Part shown: in pieces, positions 41,611 through 50,997 of the stretch
Layout: each line of letters opens with the position of its first letter
How positions within the stretch are numbered: the stretch's first letter is position 1
Source of the DNA: Streptomyces sp. 71268
GTDB taxonomy: Bacteria; Actinomycetota; Actinomycetes; Streptomycetales; Streptomycetaceae
Assembly (NCBI RefSeq): GCF_029392895.1
Contig: NZ_CP114200.1
Span: 7,012,501 to 7,076,500 of the forward strand
DNA length: 64,000 nt
Reading direction: 5' to 3'
Notes under the pieces: model-generated
Told to the model about the DNA's origin: nothing
What the model saw: only the letters and a program-made list of their open reading frames with translations
The model's database searches: none
Position numbers and translations under genes: made by a program

Positions 41611-42819
41611 GTGACCACGCGCCACCGTCCGTCGCGCACCCGCCCCGGCTCGACACAGTCCCGCTCACTCCGTTCGCTTCGCTCGCGGCGCGCCGTCGCC
41701 GTGGTCGGGGCGCTCGCCGCGGCCCTGGCCGTCGGCGGCACGCTGCCCGCGCCGGCCGCCGCCGACCGGGGCTCCCGGGACGTCGTGCACCAGGGGCTCG
41801 AACGCCTGGTCCGCGAGGACCGGTACCCCGCCGCGCTGGCCGCCACCACACGCCCCGACGGCCGGGTGCGGGACTACGCGGTCGGCGTCGCCGACCTGCG
41901 GACGGGGGCCAGGGCGCCGCTCGACGGCCGGGTGCGGGTGGGGAGCAACACCAAGGCGTTCACCGCGACGGTCGTCCTCCAGTTGGTCGGCGAGGGGAAG
42001 GTCTCGCTCGACGCCCCCGTCGAGAGGTACCTGCCGCGCCTGGTGCGCGGCGACGGCATCGACGGCCGCCGCATCACGGTCCGCCACATCCTCCAGCACA
42101 CCAGCGGGTTGCCGGACTACGTCCCGTACATCGAGGACCTCACCGGCAAGGGGCGCCACACCTACGTCCAGCCCCGCACCACGCTCGACCTGGGCCTCGC
42201 GCACAAGGCACTGTTCGCCCCCGGGAAGGGGTGGTCGTACAGCAACACCAACTACACGCTCGCCGGCCTGATCATCGAGAAGGTCACCGGGCGGCCCCTG
42301 GCCGAGCAGATCACCCGCCGCGTCATCGACCGCGTCGGGCTGCGCGACACCTACTTCCCCGGCGTCGGCGACGAGCGCATCCGTGGGGCGCACCCCAGGG
42401 GGTACTTCGCCGAGCGGCCCGGTGCGCCGCTGGACGACATCACGAGGATGGACCCCTCCTGGGGCTGGGCCGCCGGGCAGCTCATCTCCACCCCGTCCGA
42501 CCTGAACCGGTTCTACGCGGCCCTGTTCGGCGGCGAGTTGCTGGCCCCGACCCAGTTGGCGCAGATGCGCACCACCGTCGCCACCCCCGACGGCGCTCTG
42601 TGGCCCGGCGCCCGGTACGGGCTCGGCGTCATCAGCACGCCGCTGAGCTGCGGCGGCCTGGCGTGGGGGCACGGCGGCAACATCCCCGGCTACCAGACCA
42701 GCGGTGGCAGGACGGACGACGGCCGCGCCGTGTCGATCGCCGTCACGGCAGACACGCCCACGGTCGCGGACGGCCCGCACCACGTCCTGGCCCTGGTGGA
42801 CGCGGCGCTGTGCCGGTGA
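41611..42819 (+). CDS. Secreted serine beta-lactamase-fold hydrolase (D-Ala-D-Ala carboxypeptidase type)
   Basis: 402 aa from the GTG at 41611 with AGGAGG at 41598-41603. The N-terminus is a signal sequence (Arg-rich n-region, VVGALAAALAVGGTLPAPAA hydrophobic core, cleavage near residue 51). The class C/penicillin-binding fold is intact: SxxK motif Ser112-Asn-Thr-Lys115, Tyr-Ser-Asn at 210-212 and His-Gly-Gly at 354-356. It would act outside the membrane on peptidoglycan stem peptides, D-amino-acid peptides, esters or beta-lactams. The gene 295 bp downstream is a paralogue that has lost SxxK. Upstream DNA contains no regulator. Confidence 0.9.
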   Translation: MTTRHRPSRTRPGSTQSRSLRSLRSRRAVAVVGALAAALAVGGTLPAPAAADRGSRDVVHQGLERLVREDRYPAALAATTRPDGRVRDYAVGVADLRTGARAPLDGRVRVGSNTKAFTATVVLQLVGEGKVSLDAPVERYLPRLVRGDGIDGRRITVRHILQHTSGLPDYVPYIEDLTGKGRHTYVQPRTTLDLGLAHKALFAPGKGWSYSNTNYTLAGLIIEKVTGRPLAEQITRRVIDRVGLRDTYFPGVGDERIRGAHPRGYFAERPGAPLDDITRMDPSWGWAAGQLISTPSDLNRFYAALFGGELLAPTQLAQMRTTVATPDGALWPGARYGLGVISTPLSCGGLAWGHGGNIPGYQTSGGRTDDGRAVSIAVTADTPTVADGPHHVLALVDAALCR

Positions 42820-43113
42820 GGAACCGCCGGGGTCGGTGAGCGCGGGAGCCGGCCAACGCCGGGGGCGCTCGGCCTGTGGAAGGCGCAACTCCCGCGTCCC
42901 GTTAGGCCGTTGAGGTCGTGCGAAGATCGGCCACCCCGGGCACCGGGCCAAAAACCCGGCGGCGTTCGCGCGCGGTCACGGGCAGGATGGGAGGGTCCTG
43001 CCCGCCCGGGCGCCGGGGACGCGGCGAGCGGCTGACGGCGCGGGCGGTGGGGCCGACCGATGCACAGGCCGGATCCGCCCTCGGTGGCGTGCGCCGGCGC
43101 GAGAGGGGGACCG

Positions 43114-44352
43114 GTGGGGAGCACGACGGGGGAGCGCGGGCGCGGCGGGTGGGCGTCCAGACGGGCGCGGCTGGGGGTGGGCCTCGGCGTGGTGGTGGCG
43201 GTCGCGGCGGGAGCGGTGGCCACGGCCACCGGTACGGCGTCGGGCCGCTCCGAGGTGGACCGGCGCGAGCTGCGGCGGGACACCAACGCGGTGCACGTGG
43301 CCGGCGGCACCGGGGTGTTGGCGGAGGTGCGCACCTCGGACGGCCGGGCCGCGGCCCGCGCGGGCGACGGGAACGTGGCCACGCGGCGGCCGGTGCCGTG
43401 GCGCGCGTACTACCGCGTCGGCGGCGTCGGCCGGCCGTTCGCGGCCGTGGTGGCGCTCCAACTCGTCGGCGAGGGCAGGCTGCGGCTGGCCGACCCAGTG
43501 GAGCGGGTGCTGCCCGGCGTGGTGAGCGGGCACGGCAACGACGGCACCCGGATCACGGTGGCCGACCTGCTGCGCCACACCAGCGGGCTCACCGACTACG
43601 CCGACCAACTGCCGGGGGCCCGCGAACTCACGCCGCGCGCGTTCCAGACCAGGCGCCTCACCGCGTACGAACCGGCGGAGCTGGTGCGACTCGCGATGGC
43701 GCGCGGGCCGAGGTGGCAGCCCGATCCCAGCGCGCCGGTGGCGACCAAGCGTTGGGGCTACTCCCGCACCAACGACCTGCTCGTCGACATGGTCATCGAG
43801 AAGGTCACGGGCCGACCGGTCGCGCGGGAGATCCACGACCGGGTGATCGCCAGGCTCGGGCTGCGGCACACGTTCACCGCCGGCGCGTCCGCGCACCTGC
43901 CGCGCCCGGCGGCCACCGGCTACACCCGCTTCCCGGACACCGACCAGCTCACCGACACCTCGGTGTTCGTGCCGCTGCCGGACACCTCCGTCGTCAGCAC
44001 CACCGGCGACGTCGCGGAGTTCTTCCGCGCGCTCTTCGACGGGCGGCTGCTCGGCGAGGCGGAGCTGGCCCGGCTGAGGGAGACCACGGCCGCGCGGGAC
44101 GGGCGGGTGGGCGGGTCCGGCGTGCGGTTCGGGCTCGGCGTGTACTGGCGGCCGGTCGCCGGGTGCGACGCGGGCGTCTGGTACCACGGCGGTTCCTCGC
44201 CCGGCTACGTCGCGGCGGCGGGCGCCACCGACGACGGTCGGCGCGCGGTCGCCACCGCCGTGACCACCTGGCGCCCCGGCTCCGCCCAGCAACGCCGCCA
44301 GGACGAGGCGACGTCGCGCCTGGTGGACCACGCGCTGTGTGACGCCCGCTAG
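43114..44352 (+). CDS. Beta-lactamase-fold paralogue lacking the catalytic Ser and Lys
   Basis: 412 aa from the GTG at 43114, with purine-rich AGAGGGGG just upstream. One hydrophobic segment (about residues 18-43) is a signal or anchor, so the protein is extracytoplasmic. It aligns throughout with the preceding gene (HTSGLxDY, VIEKVTGRPV, VWYHGGSSPGY). However, RVGSNTKAFTA of the active copy is RVGGVGRPFAA here, so the nucleophile Ser is Gly104 and the general-base Lys is Arg107. The YSN motif is also changed, to YSR. The HGG motif remains. It should bind but not hydrolyse; a decoy, sensor or immunity-type role are possibilities, or early decay, though the frame is intact over its full length. 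Confidence 0.85.
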   Translation: MGSTTGERGRGGWASRRARLGVGLGVVVAVAAGAVATATGTASGRSEVDRRELRRDTNAVHVAGGTGVLAEVRTSDGRAAARAGDGNVATRRPVPWRAYYRVGGVGRPFAAVVALQLVGEGRLRLADPVERVLPGVVSGHGNDGTRITVADLLRHTSGLTDYADQLPGARELTPRAFQTRRLTAYEPAELVRLAMARGPRWQPDPSAPVATKRWGYSRTNDLLVDMVIEKVTGRPVAREIHDRVIARLGLRHTFTAGASAHLPRPAATGYTRFPDTDQLTDTSVFVPLPDTSVVSTTGDVAEFFRALFDGRLLGEAELARLRETTAARDGRVGGSGVRFGLGVYWRPVAGCDAGVWYHGGSSPGYVAAAGATDDGRRAVATAVTTWRPGSAQQRRQDEATSRLVDHALCDAR

Positions 44353-44452
44353 ACCGGCGCGCGGCCGGCACCCGTGCCACGGGTCCGGCCGCGCGCCGGC
44401 CCGGGGCCGGGGCCGGCCCGCATCGCCCGGGGCCGGCCCGCGCGGCGCGGCG

Positions 44453-45334
44453 TCAGCCCCGGGTCGTCGGCAGCGCCCGGTCCAGGAAGTCCCGGATGTG
44501 GTCGACGGCGGTCGGCAGGTGACTCTCCAGCAGGAAGTGGCCGGCGCCGGGCACCACGTGGATCTCGGCGTCCGGGAGGTCCCGCGCGAAGGCGCGCGCG
44601 CCGTCCGGGCCGAAGATGAGGTCCCCCGCTCCCCAGATGGCCAGCAGCGGGACGCGGCTGTCCCGGAAGTAGGCGTGCAGCCGCGGGTAGAGCGGCCGGT
44701 TGGTGGCGTAGTCGCGGAACAGGGCGAGTTGGACCAGGTCGTTGCCGGGGCGGCTGACGTCGCGGTGGTCGGCTGTCCAGGTGTCCGGGTCGACGCGTTC
44801 GGGGTGGTCGACGCCGTGCAGGTACTGCCAGCGGATGGCATCCAGGTCGAGGGCGGTACGGACCGCCGCCTCCGTCTTCGGCCCCGGGTCCTCGGCGTAC
44901 GCCCACAGGGGCGCCCAGAACTCGGGGACGAAGCCGTCCTCGTGGGCATTGCCGCTCTGGGAGATCACCGCGGTGATCGCCGCCGGGTCGCGCAGCGCGA
45001 GCCGCCAGGCGATGGGGGCGCCGTAGTCCTGCACGTACACCGCGTACCGGGAGACGCCCAGCTCGGTCAGGAGCGCTTCGGTGATGTCGGTGAGCGCGTC
45101 GAAGGTGTACGGGAAGGCGTCGGCGGGCGGGGCGTCGGAGTGGCCGAAGCCGAGGTGGTCGGGGGCGATGACGCGGTACCGGTCGGCGAGCAGCGGGATC
45201 AGCCGGCGGAACATGCGCGAGCTGGTGGGGAATCCGTGCAGCAGCACGAGGGCCGGCGCGTCGCGGGGGCCGGCCTCCCGGTAGAAGACGCGGTGCCCGC
45301 GCACGGTGGCGTACCGGTGGTGAACGTTCGTCAT
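44453..45334 (-). CDS. Alpha/beta hydrolase, haloalkane dehalogenase/epoxide hydrolase-like
   Basis: 293 aa. Motifs: LLHGFPTSSRMF (oxyanion loop, residues 31-42), IAPDHLGFGHSDAP, nucleophile elbow VQDYGAPIAW with Asp103 in place of Ser, and GAGHFLLES with the catalytic histidine. An aspartate nucleophile points to haloalkane dehalogenases or epoxide hydrolases rather than esterases. It is divergent from a CGNR zinc-finger regulator; the start codons are 90 bp apart and both genes are preceded by the same 11-nt sequence CTAACCCTCTT/AAGAGGGTTAG, which includes the ribosome-binding site. Regulation of this gene by the CGNR protein is the obvious hypothesis. Confidence 0.88.
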   Translation of the reverse strand: MTNVHHRYATVRGHRVFYREAGPRDAPALVLLHGFPTSSRMFRRLIPLLADRYRVIAPDHLGFGHSDAPPADAFPYTFDALTDITEALLTELGVSRYAVYVQDYGAPIAWRLALRDPAAITAVISQSGNAHEDGFVPEFWAPLWAYAEDPGPKTEAAVRTALDLDAIRWQYLHGVDHPERVDPDTWTADHRDVSRPGNDLVQLALFRDYATNRPLYPRLHAYFRDSRVPLLAIWGAGDLIFGPDGARAFARDLPDAEIHVVPGAGHFLLESHLPTAVDHIRDFLDRALPTTRG

Positions 45335-45336
45335 GA

Positions 45337-45423
45337 CTAACCCTCTTAAGTCGCCGTGGTGGTTACTGGCGCTTTCAGTTGACCCGATGCGAGGTAACCT
45401 GTCAAGCGAATGAAGAGGGTTAG
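45337..45423. promoter_or_regulatory. Divergent promoter with matching 11-bp inverted repeats at both ribosome sites
   Basis: CTAACCCTCTT (45337-45347) and AAGAGGGTTAG (45413-45423) are perfect inverted copies, each ending next to a start codon (45334 minus, 45424 plus). TTGAC (45379-45383) and GTCAA (45401-45405) form an inner inverted pair that could be the two -35 elements. Binding at the outer repeats would block both genes. Confidence 0.5.
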
Positions 45424-45945
45424 GTGGCGAGGTGGTCGGAGATGATCGACGAGGCGGCGCTGCTCGCGGCGCTCAACAGCACGCCCGTGCTGGAGGGCAA
45501 GCCGAGGGACCTGTGGGCGGATGACGCCGCGCTACGGCAGTGGGCGCACGAGCACGGCGGCCGGGGTGACGCGCGAGCGCTCGACTGGCTGCGGGCGGCG
45601 CGGGACGCGCTCCAGACCGCCACCCGCGACGCGGTGCCCGAGCCCGAGCTGCGGCGGCTGCTCGCCGAGGTCAGTCAACTCCCCGAGGTCGACGGGGCGG
45701 AGCTGCGCTGGCGCCTCGCGGCGCCGCCCGAGCGGCTGCTCGCGGTGGAGTTGGTGCTCGCCTGGTACGACGTCCAACAGCGCCGACCCGGCCGGCTGCG
45801 CCCGTGCGGCAACGAGGAGTGTCGCCTCTTCCTCCTCGACCACAGCCGCGCCAACACCGCCCGCTGGTGCTCGATGAAGACCTGCGGCAACCGCCTCAAG
45901 GCCCGCCGCCACCAGGAGCGCGCCCGCCAGAACCCCACGCCCTGA
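45424..45945 (+). CDS. CGNR zinc-finger regulator (ABATE domain)
   Basis: 173 aa from the GTG at 45424 (AAGAGGG upstream). The N-terminal ABATE-like helical domain (about 1-120; LDWLRAARDALQTATRDAV) is followed by a C-terminal CGNR zinc finger: RPCGNEECRLFLLDHSR then WCSMKTCGNRLKARRHQER, with four cysteines and the CGNR signature. These proteins are stress-linked transcription regulators of actinobacteria. It probably controls the divergent alpha/beta hydrolase and itself. The ligand is unknown; halogenated or epoxide substrates of the hydrolase would be a guess. Confidence 0.88.
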   Translation: MARWSEMIDEAALLAALNSTPVLEGKPRDLWADDAALRQWAHEHGGRGDARALDWLRAARDALQTATRDAVPEPELRRLLAEVSQLPEVDGAELRWRLAAPPERLLAVELVLAWYDVQQRRPGRLRPCGNEECRLFLLDHSRANTARWCSMKTCGNRLKARRHQERARQNPTP

Positions 45946-45975
45946 CGGGCGCGCGCTCCCGGCCGGGCGCGCCGG

Positions 45976-46596
45976 CTACCCGGCCGGCGTCCCGCGCAGC
46001 CGGCGCCACACCGCGGGCGCCACGGTCACCACGAGCGCCAGCCCGACCGCCGCGGCCACGCCCTCCCACGGCTCGGCGAACAGCGACCCGCCCAGCAGGC
46101 CGATCAACTGGTACGTAACTGCCCAGGCCAGCGCCGCGGGGGCCGCGCCGCGTGCGAACTGGCGCATCGGCACGTGGGAGAGCAGGCAGGCGAGCATCAC
46201 CGGAATCCGCCCCGCCGGCAGCAGCCGGGACAGCACGAGGACGGCGACGCCGTGCTCGTCCAGCCTGGCGCGCGCCTGCTCAAGCCGCTCCGGAGCCGCC
46301 CGCTCGCGCAGCCGCCCCAGCCACCGCGATCCGTTCCTGGAGCGCACCCCGCGCTGGCCGAGCCAGTACAGCGCCAGGTCGCCGAGGAAGGCGGCCAGCG
46401 AGGCGACGGCGAAGACGATCAGCAGCGCCAACGGCGAGGTCTGGTGGATCGCCACCACCGCCGCCGAGCTGACCACCGCCCCCGTGGGCACCACCGGCAC
46501 CAGCGAACCCAGCACCACGAGCAGGAACAGCGAGGGGTAGCCGACCGCCTGCTGGGTGGACTCGGGCGGTATGGCGCGAGCTAGTTCGGAGATCAC
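45976..46596 (-). CDS. DedA/SNARE-associated family membrane protein
   Basis: 206 aa with about five hydrophobic segments. The DedA core is seen in LVPVVPTGAVVSSAAVVAI, a second block AFLGDLALYWLGQRG, and the reentrant-like SRLLPAGRIPVMLACLLSHV, where the conserved R-x-x-P-x-G-R-x-P pattern holds. The family carries undecaprenyl-phosphate or phospholipid-related flippase activity in studied members. Its GTG start overlaps the stop of the upstream MBL gene (GTGA), so the two are coupled. The cargo here is unknown. Confidence 0.85.
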   Translation of the reverse strand: MISELARAIPPESTQQAVGYPSLFLLVVLGSLVPVVPTGAVVSSAAVVAIHQTSPLALLIVFAVASLAAFLGDLALYWLGQRGVRSRNGSRWLGRLRERAAPERLEQARARLDEHGVAVLVLSRLLPAGRIPVMLACLLSHVPMRQFARGAAPAALAWAVTYQLIGLLGGSLFAEPWEGVAAAVGLALVVTVAPAVWRRLRGTPAG

Positions 46597-47375
46597 CGAG
46601 CGGCCTCCAGGCGCACACTCTCGCCGTGCCGCAGCCGGTGCACCACCGACCCCGGCGCCAGGTGGGCCGCGTGCCGCACGAACTCGTCGCCCGGCGCGTG
46701 GAACTCGTGCGGCCGGACGGCGTCGAGCCCGATCGGCCAGAACGTGCCGTAGTGCACCGGCACCGCGCTGCGCGCCCCGAGCCGCTCCAGCGCCCGCGCC
46801 GCGCGCCGCGCGTCCAGATGGCCCGGGCCCAGGTACGGGCCCCAGCCGCCGACCGGCAGCAGCGCCACGTCACACGGCCCGACCACGGTGGGCATCTCGT
46901 CGAAGAGACCGGTGTCGCCGGCGAAGTACGTGGTGGCCGCGCCGCGCAGGACGTAGCCGAGCGCGGGCGCCCGGTGCCGCCCGTACGGCAGCCGTCGCCC
47001 GTCGTGCGCGGCGGGCACGGCCCGCACCCGCACCTCGCCGACCGTGACCTCGTCGCCGGGCAGCACCTCGGTGACGCGCAGGGCCCGCGCGCTGGCCACC
47101 CGGCGCAGCGCCGGCACGGCCGCGCCCGCGCCGCGCGGCACGATCAGCCGGGTGCCGGGCGCCAGGCGCGCGAGCGAGCCGGGGTGGAGGTGGTCGGCGT
47201 GCAGGTGGGAGACGAGCGCGAGGTCGGTGACGAGCGCGCTGTCCGGCGGCACCGGGCCGCGCCGCCGCCGCAGGTGGGCCAGGCGCTGGACGAGCAGCGG
47301 ATCGGTGAGGACGCGGACTCCGGAGTCCACCACCGTCGCGGTGGCATGTCCCCACCAGGTGATCTCCACCGACAC
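46593..47375 (-). CDS. Metallo-beta-lactamase-fold hydrolase, UlaG-like
   Basis: 260 aa from a GTG at 47373-47375. The opening SVEITWWGHATATVVDSGVRVL and metal motif HLHADH (in LVSHLHADHLHPG) are UlaG/YcjY-like; further ligands appear in VPAAHDGR and FAGDTGLFD. It is a distant homologue of the MBL protein at 39519 (both have VTDP/LTDP strands and LLPxGxxxP) and may act on phosphodiesters or lactones. It is the first gene of a coupled pair with the DedA-like membrane protein, so a membrane lipid substrate is conceivable. Confidence 0.85.
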   Translation of the reverse strand: MSVEITWWGHATATVVDSGVRVLTDPLLVQRLAHLRRRRGPVPPDSALVTDLALVSHLHADHLHPGSLARLAPGTRLIVPRGAGAAVPALRRVASARALRVTEVLPGDEVTVGEVRVRAVPAAHDGRRLPYGRHRAPALGYVLRGAATTYFAGDTGLFDEMPTVVGPCDVALLPVGGWGPYLGPGHLDARRAARALERLGARSAVPVHYGTFWPIGLDAVRPHEFHAPGDEFVRHAAHLAPGSVVHRLRHGESVRLEAAR

Positions 47376-47668
47376 CCGGATCTCCCGTCTCGACGCTCTC
47401 GCACGCTGACCGGCGTCAGCCCACCCGAGCGTAGTTCAGGTGCCGGGCCGCCCGTGCGGGGTATCCGGCGCGCGGCCGGTCCCACCCTCCGGGCCCGGCC
47501 CGCGCGGCGGGAGCGCGGTCCCGGCCGGGGCGGGCCCGGGTCCGTCAAGGCCGGGTCACGTACGGGTCATGGGGCGGCCACGGGGGAGGCATGGACGGGT
47601 GAATTCCGGCCGGGGAGGGCGGGGCGGCGGGCCAACGTTCGCCGCGGGGGCCGTAAGGGGCGCAGAAG
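47376..47668. other. Divergent intergenic region before the MFS exporter
   Basis: No credible gene. Promoters for the UlaG-like gene (minus) and MFS gene (plus) should be here; the plus-side control element is the iron box immediately following. Confidence 0.5.
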
Positions 47669-47687
47669 CTAAGTTGGCCTTACCTAA
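47669..47687 (+). promoter_or_regulatory. Iron box (DmdR/IdeR-type) upstream of MFS exporter
   Basis: CTAAGTTGGCCTTACCTAA matches 14 of 19 positions of the palindromic consensus TTAGGTTAGGCTAACCTAA, including the whole CCTAA end. It lies 35 bp before the start codon, where a bound Fe-DmdR dimer would block transcription. It predicts derepression of the exporter in low iron. Confidence 0.55.
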
Positions 47688-47721
47688 CTCGGGTCTCGGG
47701 GGTTGGCGGAAAGGGGAGGGC

Positions 47722-49167
47722 ATGTCGCCGCGCGCCGTGTCGGGGGTCTTCACCTCGCGGGTCTTCACCAAGGGCGGTGCGCCGGGGGCGTCGGCCACGC
47801 CGCGCGCCGGCGGAACCGCGCCGCCGTGGCTGCTCATGCTGCTGTCGTGCGGCGCGCAGTTCCTCGTCGTCCTGGACGCGACCATCGTCTCGGTGGCGCT
47901 GCCGCCGGTCGCCACCGCCCTGGGCTTCACCACCTCGTCCGTCGGCTGGGTCGTCAACGCCTACACCCTCGCCTTCGCCGGCTTCCTGCTGCTCGGCGGC
48001 CGGCTCGCCGACCTGGTCGGCACCCGCACCGTCTTCCTCACCGGGCTCGGCGTCTTCACCGCCGCCAGCCTCTGGTGCGGCCTGGCCACCGCCCCCTGGC
48101 ACCTGGTGACCGCCCGCGCCGTGCAGGGCCTGGGCGGCGCGCTGCTCATGCCCACCACGCTGACCATCGTGCACCTGGCCTACGCCGAACCCGCCCAGCG
48201 GGCCCGCGCGCTCGGCCTGTGGAGCATGGTCGGGGCGGTCGGCGCGGCGGCCGGCACCGTGTTCGGCGGGCTGCTCACCGACTCGTTCGGCTGGCGCTGG
48301 GTCTTCCTCGTCAAGGTGCCCATCGGCGTCGTGGTGCTCGCCGTCGCCTGGCGCGCGCTCGCCCCACGGCCCCGTACGGACGCCCCGCGCGAGCCGCTGG
48401 ACCTGCTCGGCGCGTCCCTGGTGACCTGCGGGCTCGCCGCCCTCGTCTACGGTGTCGTCGCCTTCGGCGAGCCGGCCGGCACGGCGCGGGCGGTGGCGTT
48501 CTCGGCCGCCGCCGTCGTCCTGCTCGCCCTCTTCGTGGTCCGCCAGCACCGGTGGGCCCGCAGCCCGCTGATGCCGCTGCGGATCTTCGGGCACCGCGCG
48601 GTCAGCGCCGCCAACGCCGTGATGTTCTGCCTGGGCGTCGGCTACCTCGCCAGCCCCGTGGTGCTCTCGCTCTACCTCCAGCACGTGCTGGACTACTCGC
48701 CCTCACGCGCCGGGCTCGGCTTCCTGCCCACTGCCCTCGCCGTGATGGTCGGCGCGCAGGTCACGGGGTGGATGACCACCCACTGGGGAACCCGGCGCAC
48801 CGCCAGCCTCGGCCTCTGTCTGGTCACCGCCGGCTTCCTGCTGCTCGTACGGCTCGGCCCCGACACGGCGTTCTGGCCCACCATCGTGGTCCCGCTGCTG
48901 CTGGTCGGCCTCGGCGCGGGCGTGGCCTTCACACCGATCACCGTGGCGGCCACCAGCAGCGCCCCGCCCGCCCTGACCGGGCTCGCCTCCGGGCTGCTCA
49001 ACACCACGCGCCAGGTCAGCACGGCGCTCGGGATCGCGGTCCTGACAGCGGTGGCGAACGCGCTCGGCGGGGCCAACGGGTACGGCGTGGCCTTCCTCAT
49101 CGCCGGCCTGCTCGCCGCGCTCGCCACGGCCGGGGCGGCGACGCTGCTGCCCAAGGGGCGCGGTTAG
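47722..49167 (+). CDS. MFS exporter (DHA2/EmrB-QacA type), probably iron-regulated
   Basis: 481 aa from the ATG at 47722 (GGGGAGGG upstream) with 13-14 hydrophobic segments. DHA2 signatures: FLVVLDATIVSVALPPVATA (helix 1), GGRLADLVGTRTVFL (motif A), and VQGLGGALLMPTTLTIV (helix 4 region). It is a proton-coupled exporter. The iron box at 47669-47687 suggests export of a siderophore or xenosiderophore-related compound; some actinobacterial siderophores leave by MFS pumps. No siderophore biosynthesis genes are in the window. A general drug exporter that happens to carry the site is the alternative. Confidence 0.88.
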   Translation: MSPRAVSGVFTSRVFTKGGAPGASATPRAGGTAPPWLLMLLSCGAQFLVVLDATIVSVALPPVATALGFTTSSVGWVVNAYTLAFAGFLLLGGRLADLVGTRTVFLTGLGVFTAASLWCGLATAPWHLVTARAVQGLGGALLMPTTLTIVHLAYAEPAQRARALGLWSMVGAVGAAAGTVFGGLLTDSFGWRWVFLVKVPIGVVVLAVAWRALAPRPRTDAPREPLDLLGASLVTCGLAALVYGVVAFGEPAGTARAVAFSAAAVVLLALFVVRQHRWARSPLMPLRIFGHRAVSAANAVMFCLGVGYLASPVVLSLYLQHVLDYSPSRAGLGFLPTALAVMVGAQVTGWMTTHWGTRRTASLGLCLVTAGFLLLVRLGPDTAFWPTIVVPLLLVGLGAGVAFTPITVAATSSAPPALTGLASGLLNTTRQVSTALGIAVLTAVANALGGANGYGVAFLIAGLLAALATAGAATLLPKGRG

Positions 49168-49334
49168 CGGCCCGGGCCCGGGCCGGTCGAACCCGAACGC
49201 GAGCCCGGACCCGAGCCCGGACCCCGGAAAGCGGCGGGGCCGCGCGCGGCCCGCTCGGCGGTCGGCCGACGCCGGCGGCTCCGACATGACAGGCTGGGCG
49301 CCGAGCCCGGGCACCAGGCGGGCGGGAACACGAG

Positions 49335-50994
49335 GTGAGACGACGCGTGCAGTGGCCCCGATGGAAGACCGTGGGCGGCACCCTGCTGCGGGTGACGGTG
49401 GTGTGGGCGGTCAGCACGCTGACCATGCTCGCCCTCGCCGGCATCCTGCCCGACTTCCGGCTCCAGTCGGCCGACGGCGACAGCACCACCCGGATCGCCG
49501 TCACGGCCGCCTCCGGCGCGGGCGCCTTCGGCGTACTCAGCGCGCTGGTCTGGCCGGCACTGGTGCGCGCCCTGTTGCTGGTGCCCGCCTTCGTCCTCGG
49601 CCTCCTCGTCTTCTTCCTCAACGGCTCGCTGCTGCTGGTCGCCCTCAGCCTGATACCCGACGGGCGCGGCCAGGTGGAGCCGGAGACCGCCGTCGTCGTG
49701 GCCGCCGTCATGTCGGCCGCCTCCTCCGCGACGAGCACGGCCCTGGCCGTACGCGACGACGGCGCCTACCGCCGCCGGCTGGCCCGGCTCGCCTACCGCA
49801 GGCACCGCCGTGGCGGCCTGCCCGGCGCCCCGCCCTGGCGCGGCCGACCCGTCACCGGCCGCGCCCGGCCCGGAGCCCCGGCCACCGCCCCCGGCACGGT
49901 CTTCCTGCAACTCGACGGCGTCGGCCACGACCTGCTGCGGGCCGCCCTGCGCGAGCGCCCCGCGACCCGTGGCCGGACCAGACCCCGGCCGCCGCTCATG
50001 GAGACCCTCGCCGCCTGGGAGGGCACCACCCACACCCTCACCCGCTGGCGCACCGACTGGTCCAGCCAGACCGGCGCCAGCCAACTGGGCATCCTGCACG
50101 GCTCCACCGAGGACGTGCCCGCCTTCCGCTGGTACGAGAAGGACACCGGCGAGCTGATGATCAGCAACCGCCCCACCAGCGCCGCCGAACTCCAGCGCCG
50201 CGCCGCCGCCCGCGCCGGCCACCCGGGCCTGCTCGCCAAGGACGGCGCCAGCCGGGGCAACCTGTTCACCGGCGGCGCCGACCAACTCGCCCTCGTCCTG
50301 TCGGTCGCCGGCCGACGCGGCAAGCACAACCGCTCCCGGGCCGGCTACTTCGCCTACTTCTCCGACCCCGCCAACGCCACCCGCACCGCGGGCTCCTTCA
50401 TCGCCGAGGTCTGCCGCGAGATCGGCCAGTCCACCCGCGCCAAGCTGCGCCGCGAACGGCCCCGGGTGCGCCGCGGCGGGCTCTACCCCTTCATCCGCGC
50501 CTTCGCCACCGTCGTCGAACGCGACGTCGTCGTGGCCGCCGTCATCGGCGACATGCTCGCCGGACGCGGCGCCGTCTACGCCGACCTGGTCGCCTACGAC
50601 GAGGTCGCCCACCACTCGGGCCCGTACAGCCGCGACACCCACCAGGTGCTGCGCCGCCTCGACCGCAGCATCAAGCTGATCGCCAAGGCCGCCCGGCACG
50701 CGCCCCGCGACTACCGCTTCGTGCTCCTGTCCGACCACGGCCAGACCCCCGGCGAGACCTTCGCGGCGCAGTACGGGCTCACCCTGGAGGACCTGGTACG
50801 GGCCGGCTGCGGGCTGCCGGTCTCGCGCCGCGCCGAGCGCACCCGCAGCGGAGCGGAGGCCCGCGCGGCGGCCCGCGTCGCGCTGCACCGGCCCGAGAAG
50901 GCGCACGAACACGAGCAGGCGCCCGCCGGCGCACCGCCCGCGGGCCCCGACACGACCGCCACCACCCCCGGGCCGCGCCCCCGCGCCCCCGGCC
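49335..50994 (+). CDS. Membrane (holin-like) - phosphodiesterase protein, N-terminal part of a frameshifted gene
   Basis: It begins at the GTG at 49335. Residues 1-145 have about four membrane helices (VVWAVSTLTMLALAGILPDF, AFVLGLLVFFLNGSLLLVAL), the phage-holin-like part of a known Streptomyces family. From about 190 on is an alkaline-phosphatase/nucleotide-pyrophosphatase-type domain: FLQLDGVGHDLLRAA, DLVAYDEVAHHSGPY and LLSDHGQTPGETF, which carry metal ligands. After about position 50960 this frame degenerates into Arg/Pro-rich sequence, while the rest of the domain continues in the +1 frame from 50998. Family proteins I remember are continuous, so one base appears lost or gained in the C-rich stretch 50960-50995. 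Confidence 0.75.
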
Positions 50995-50997
50995 CCG

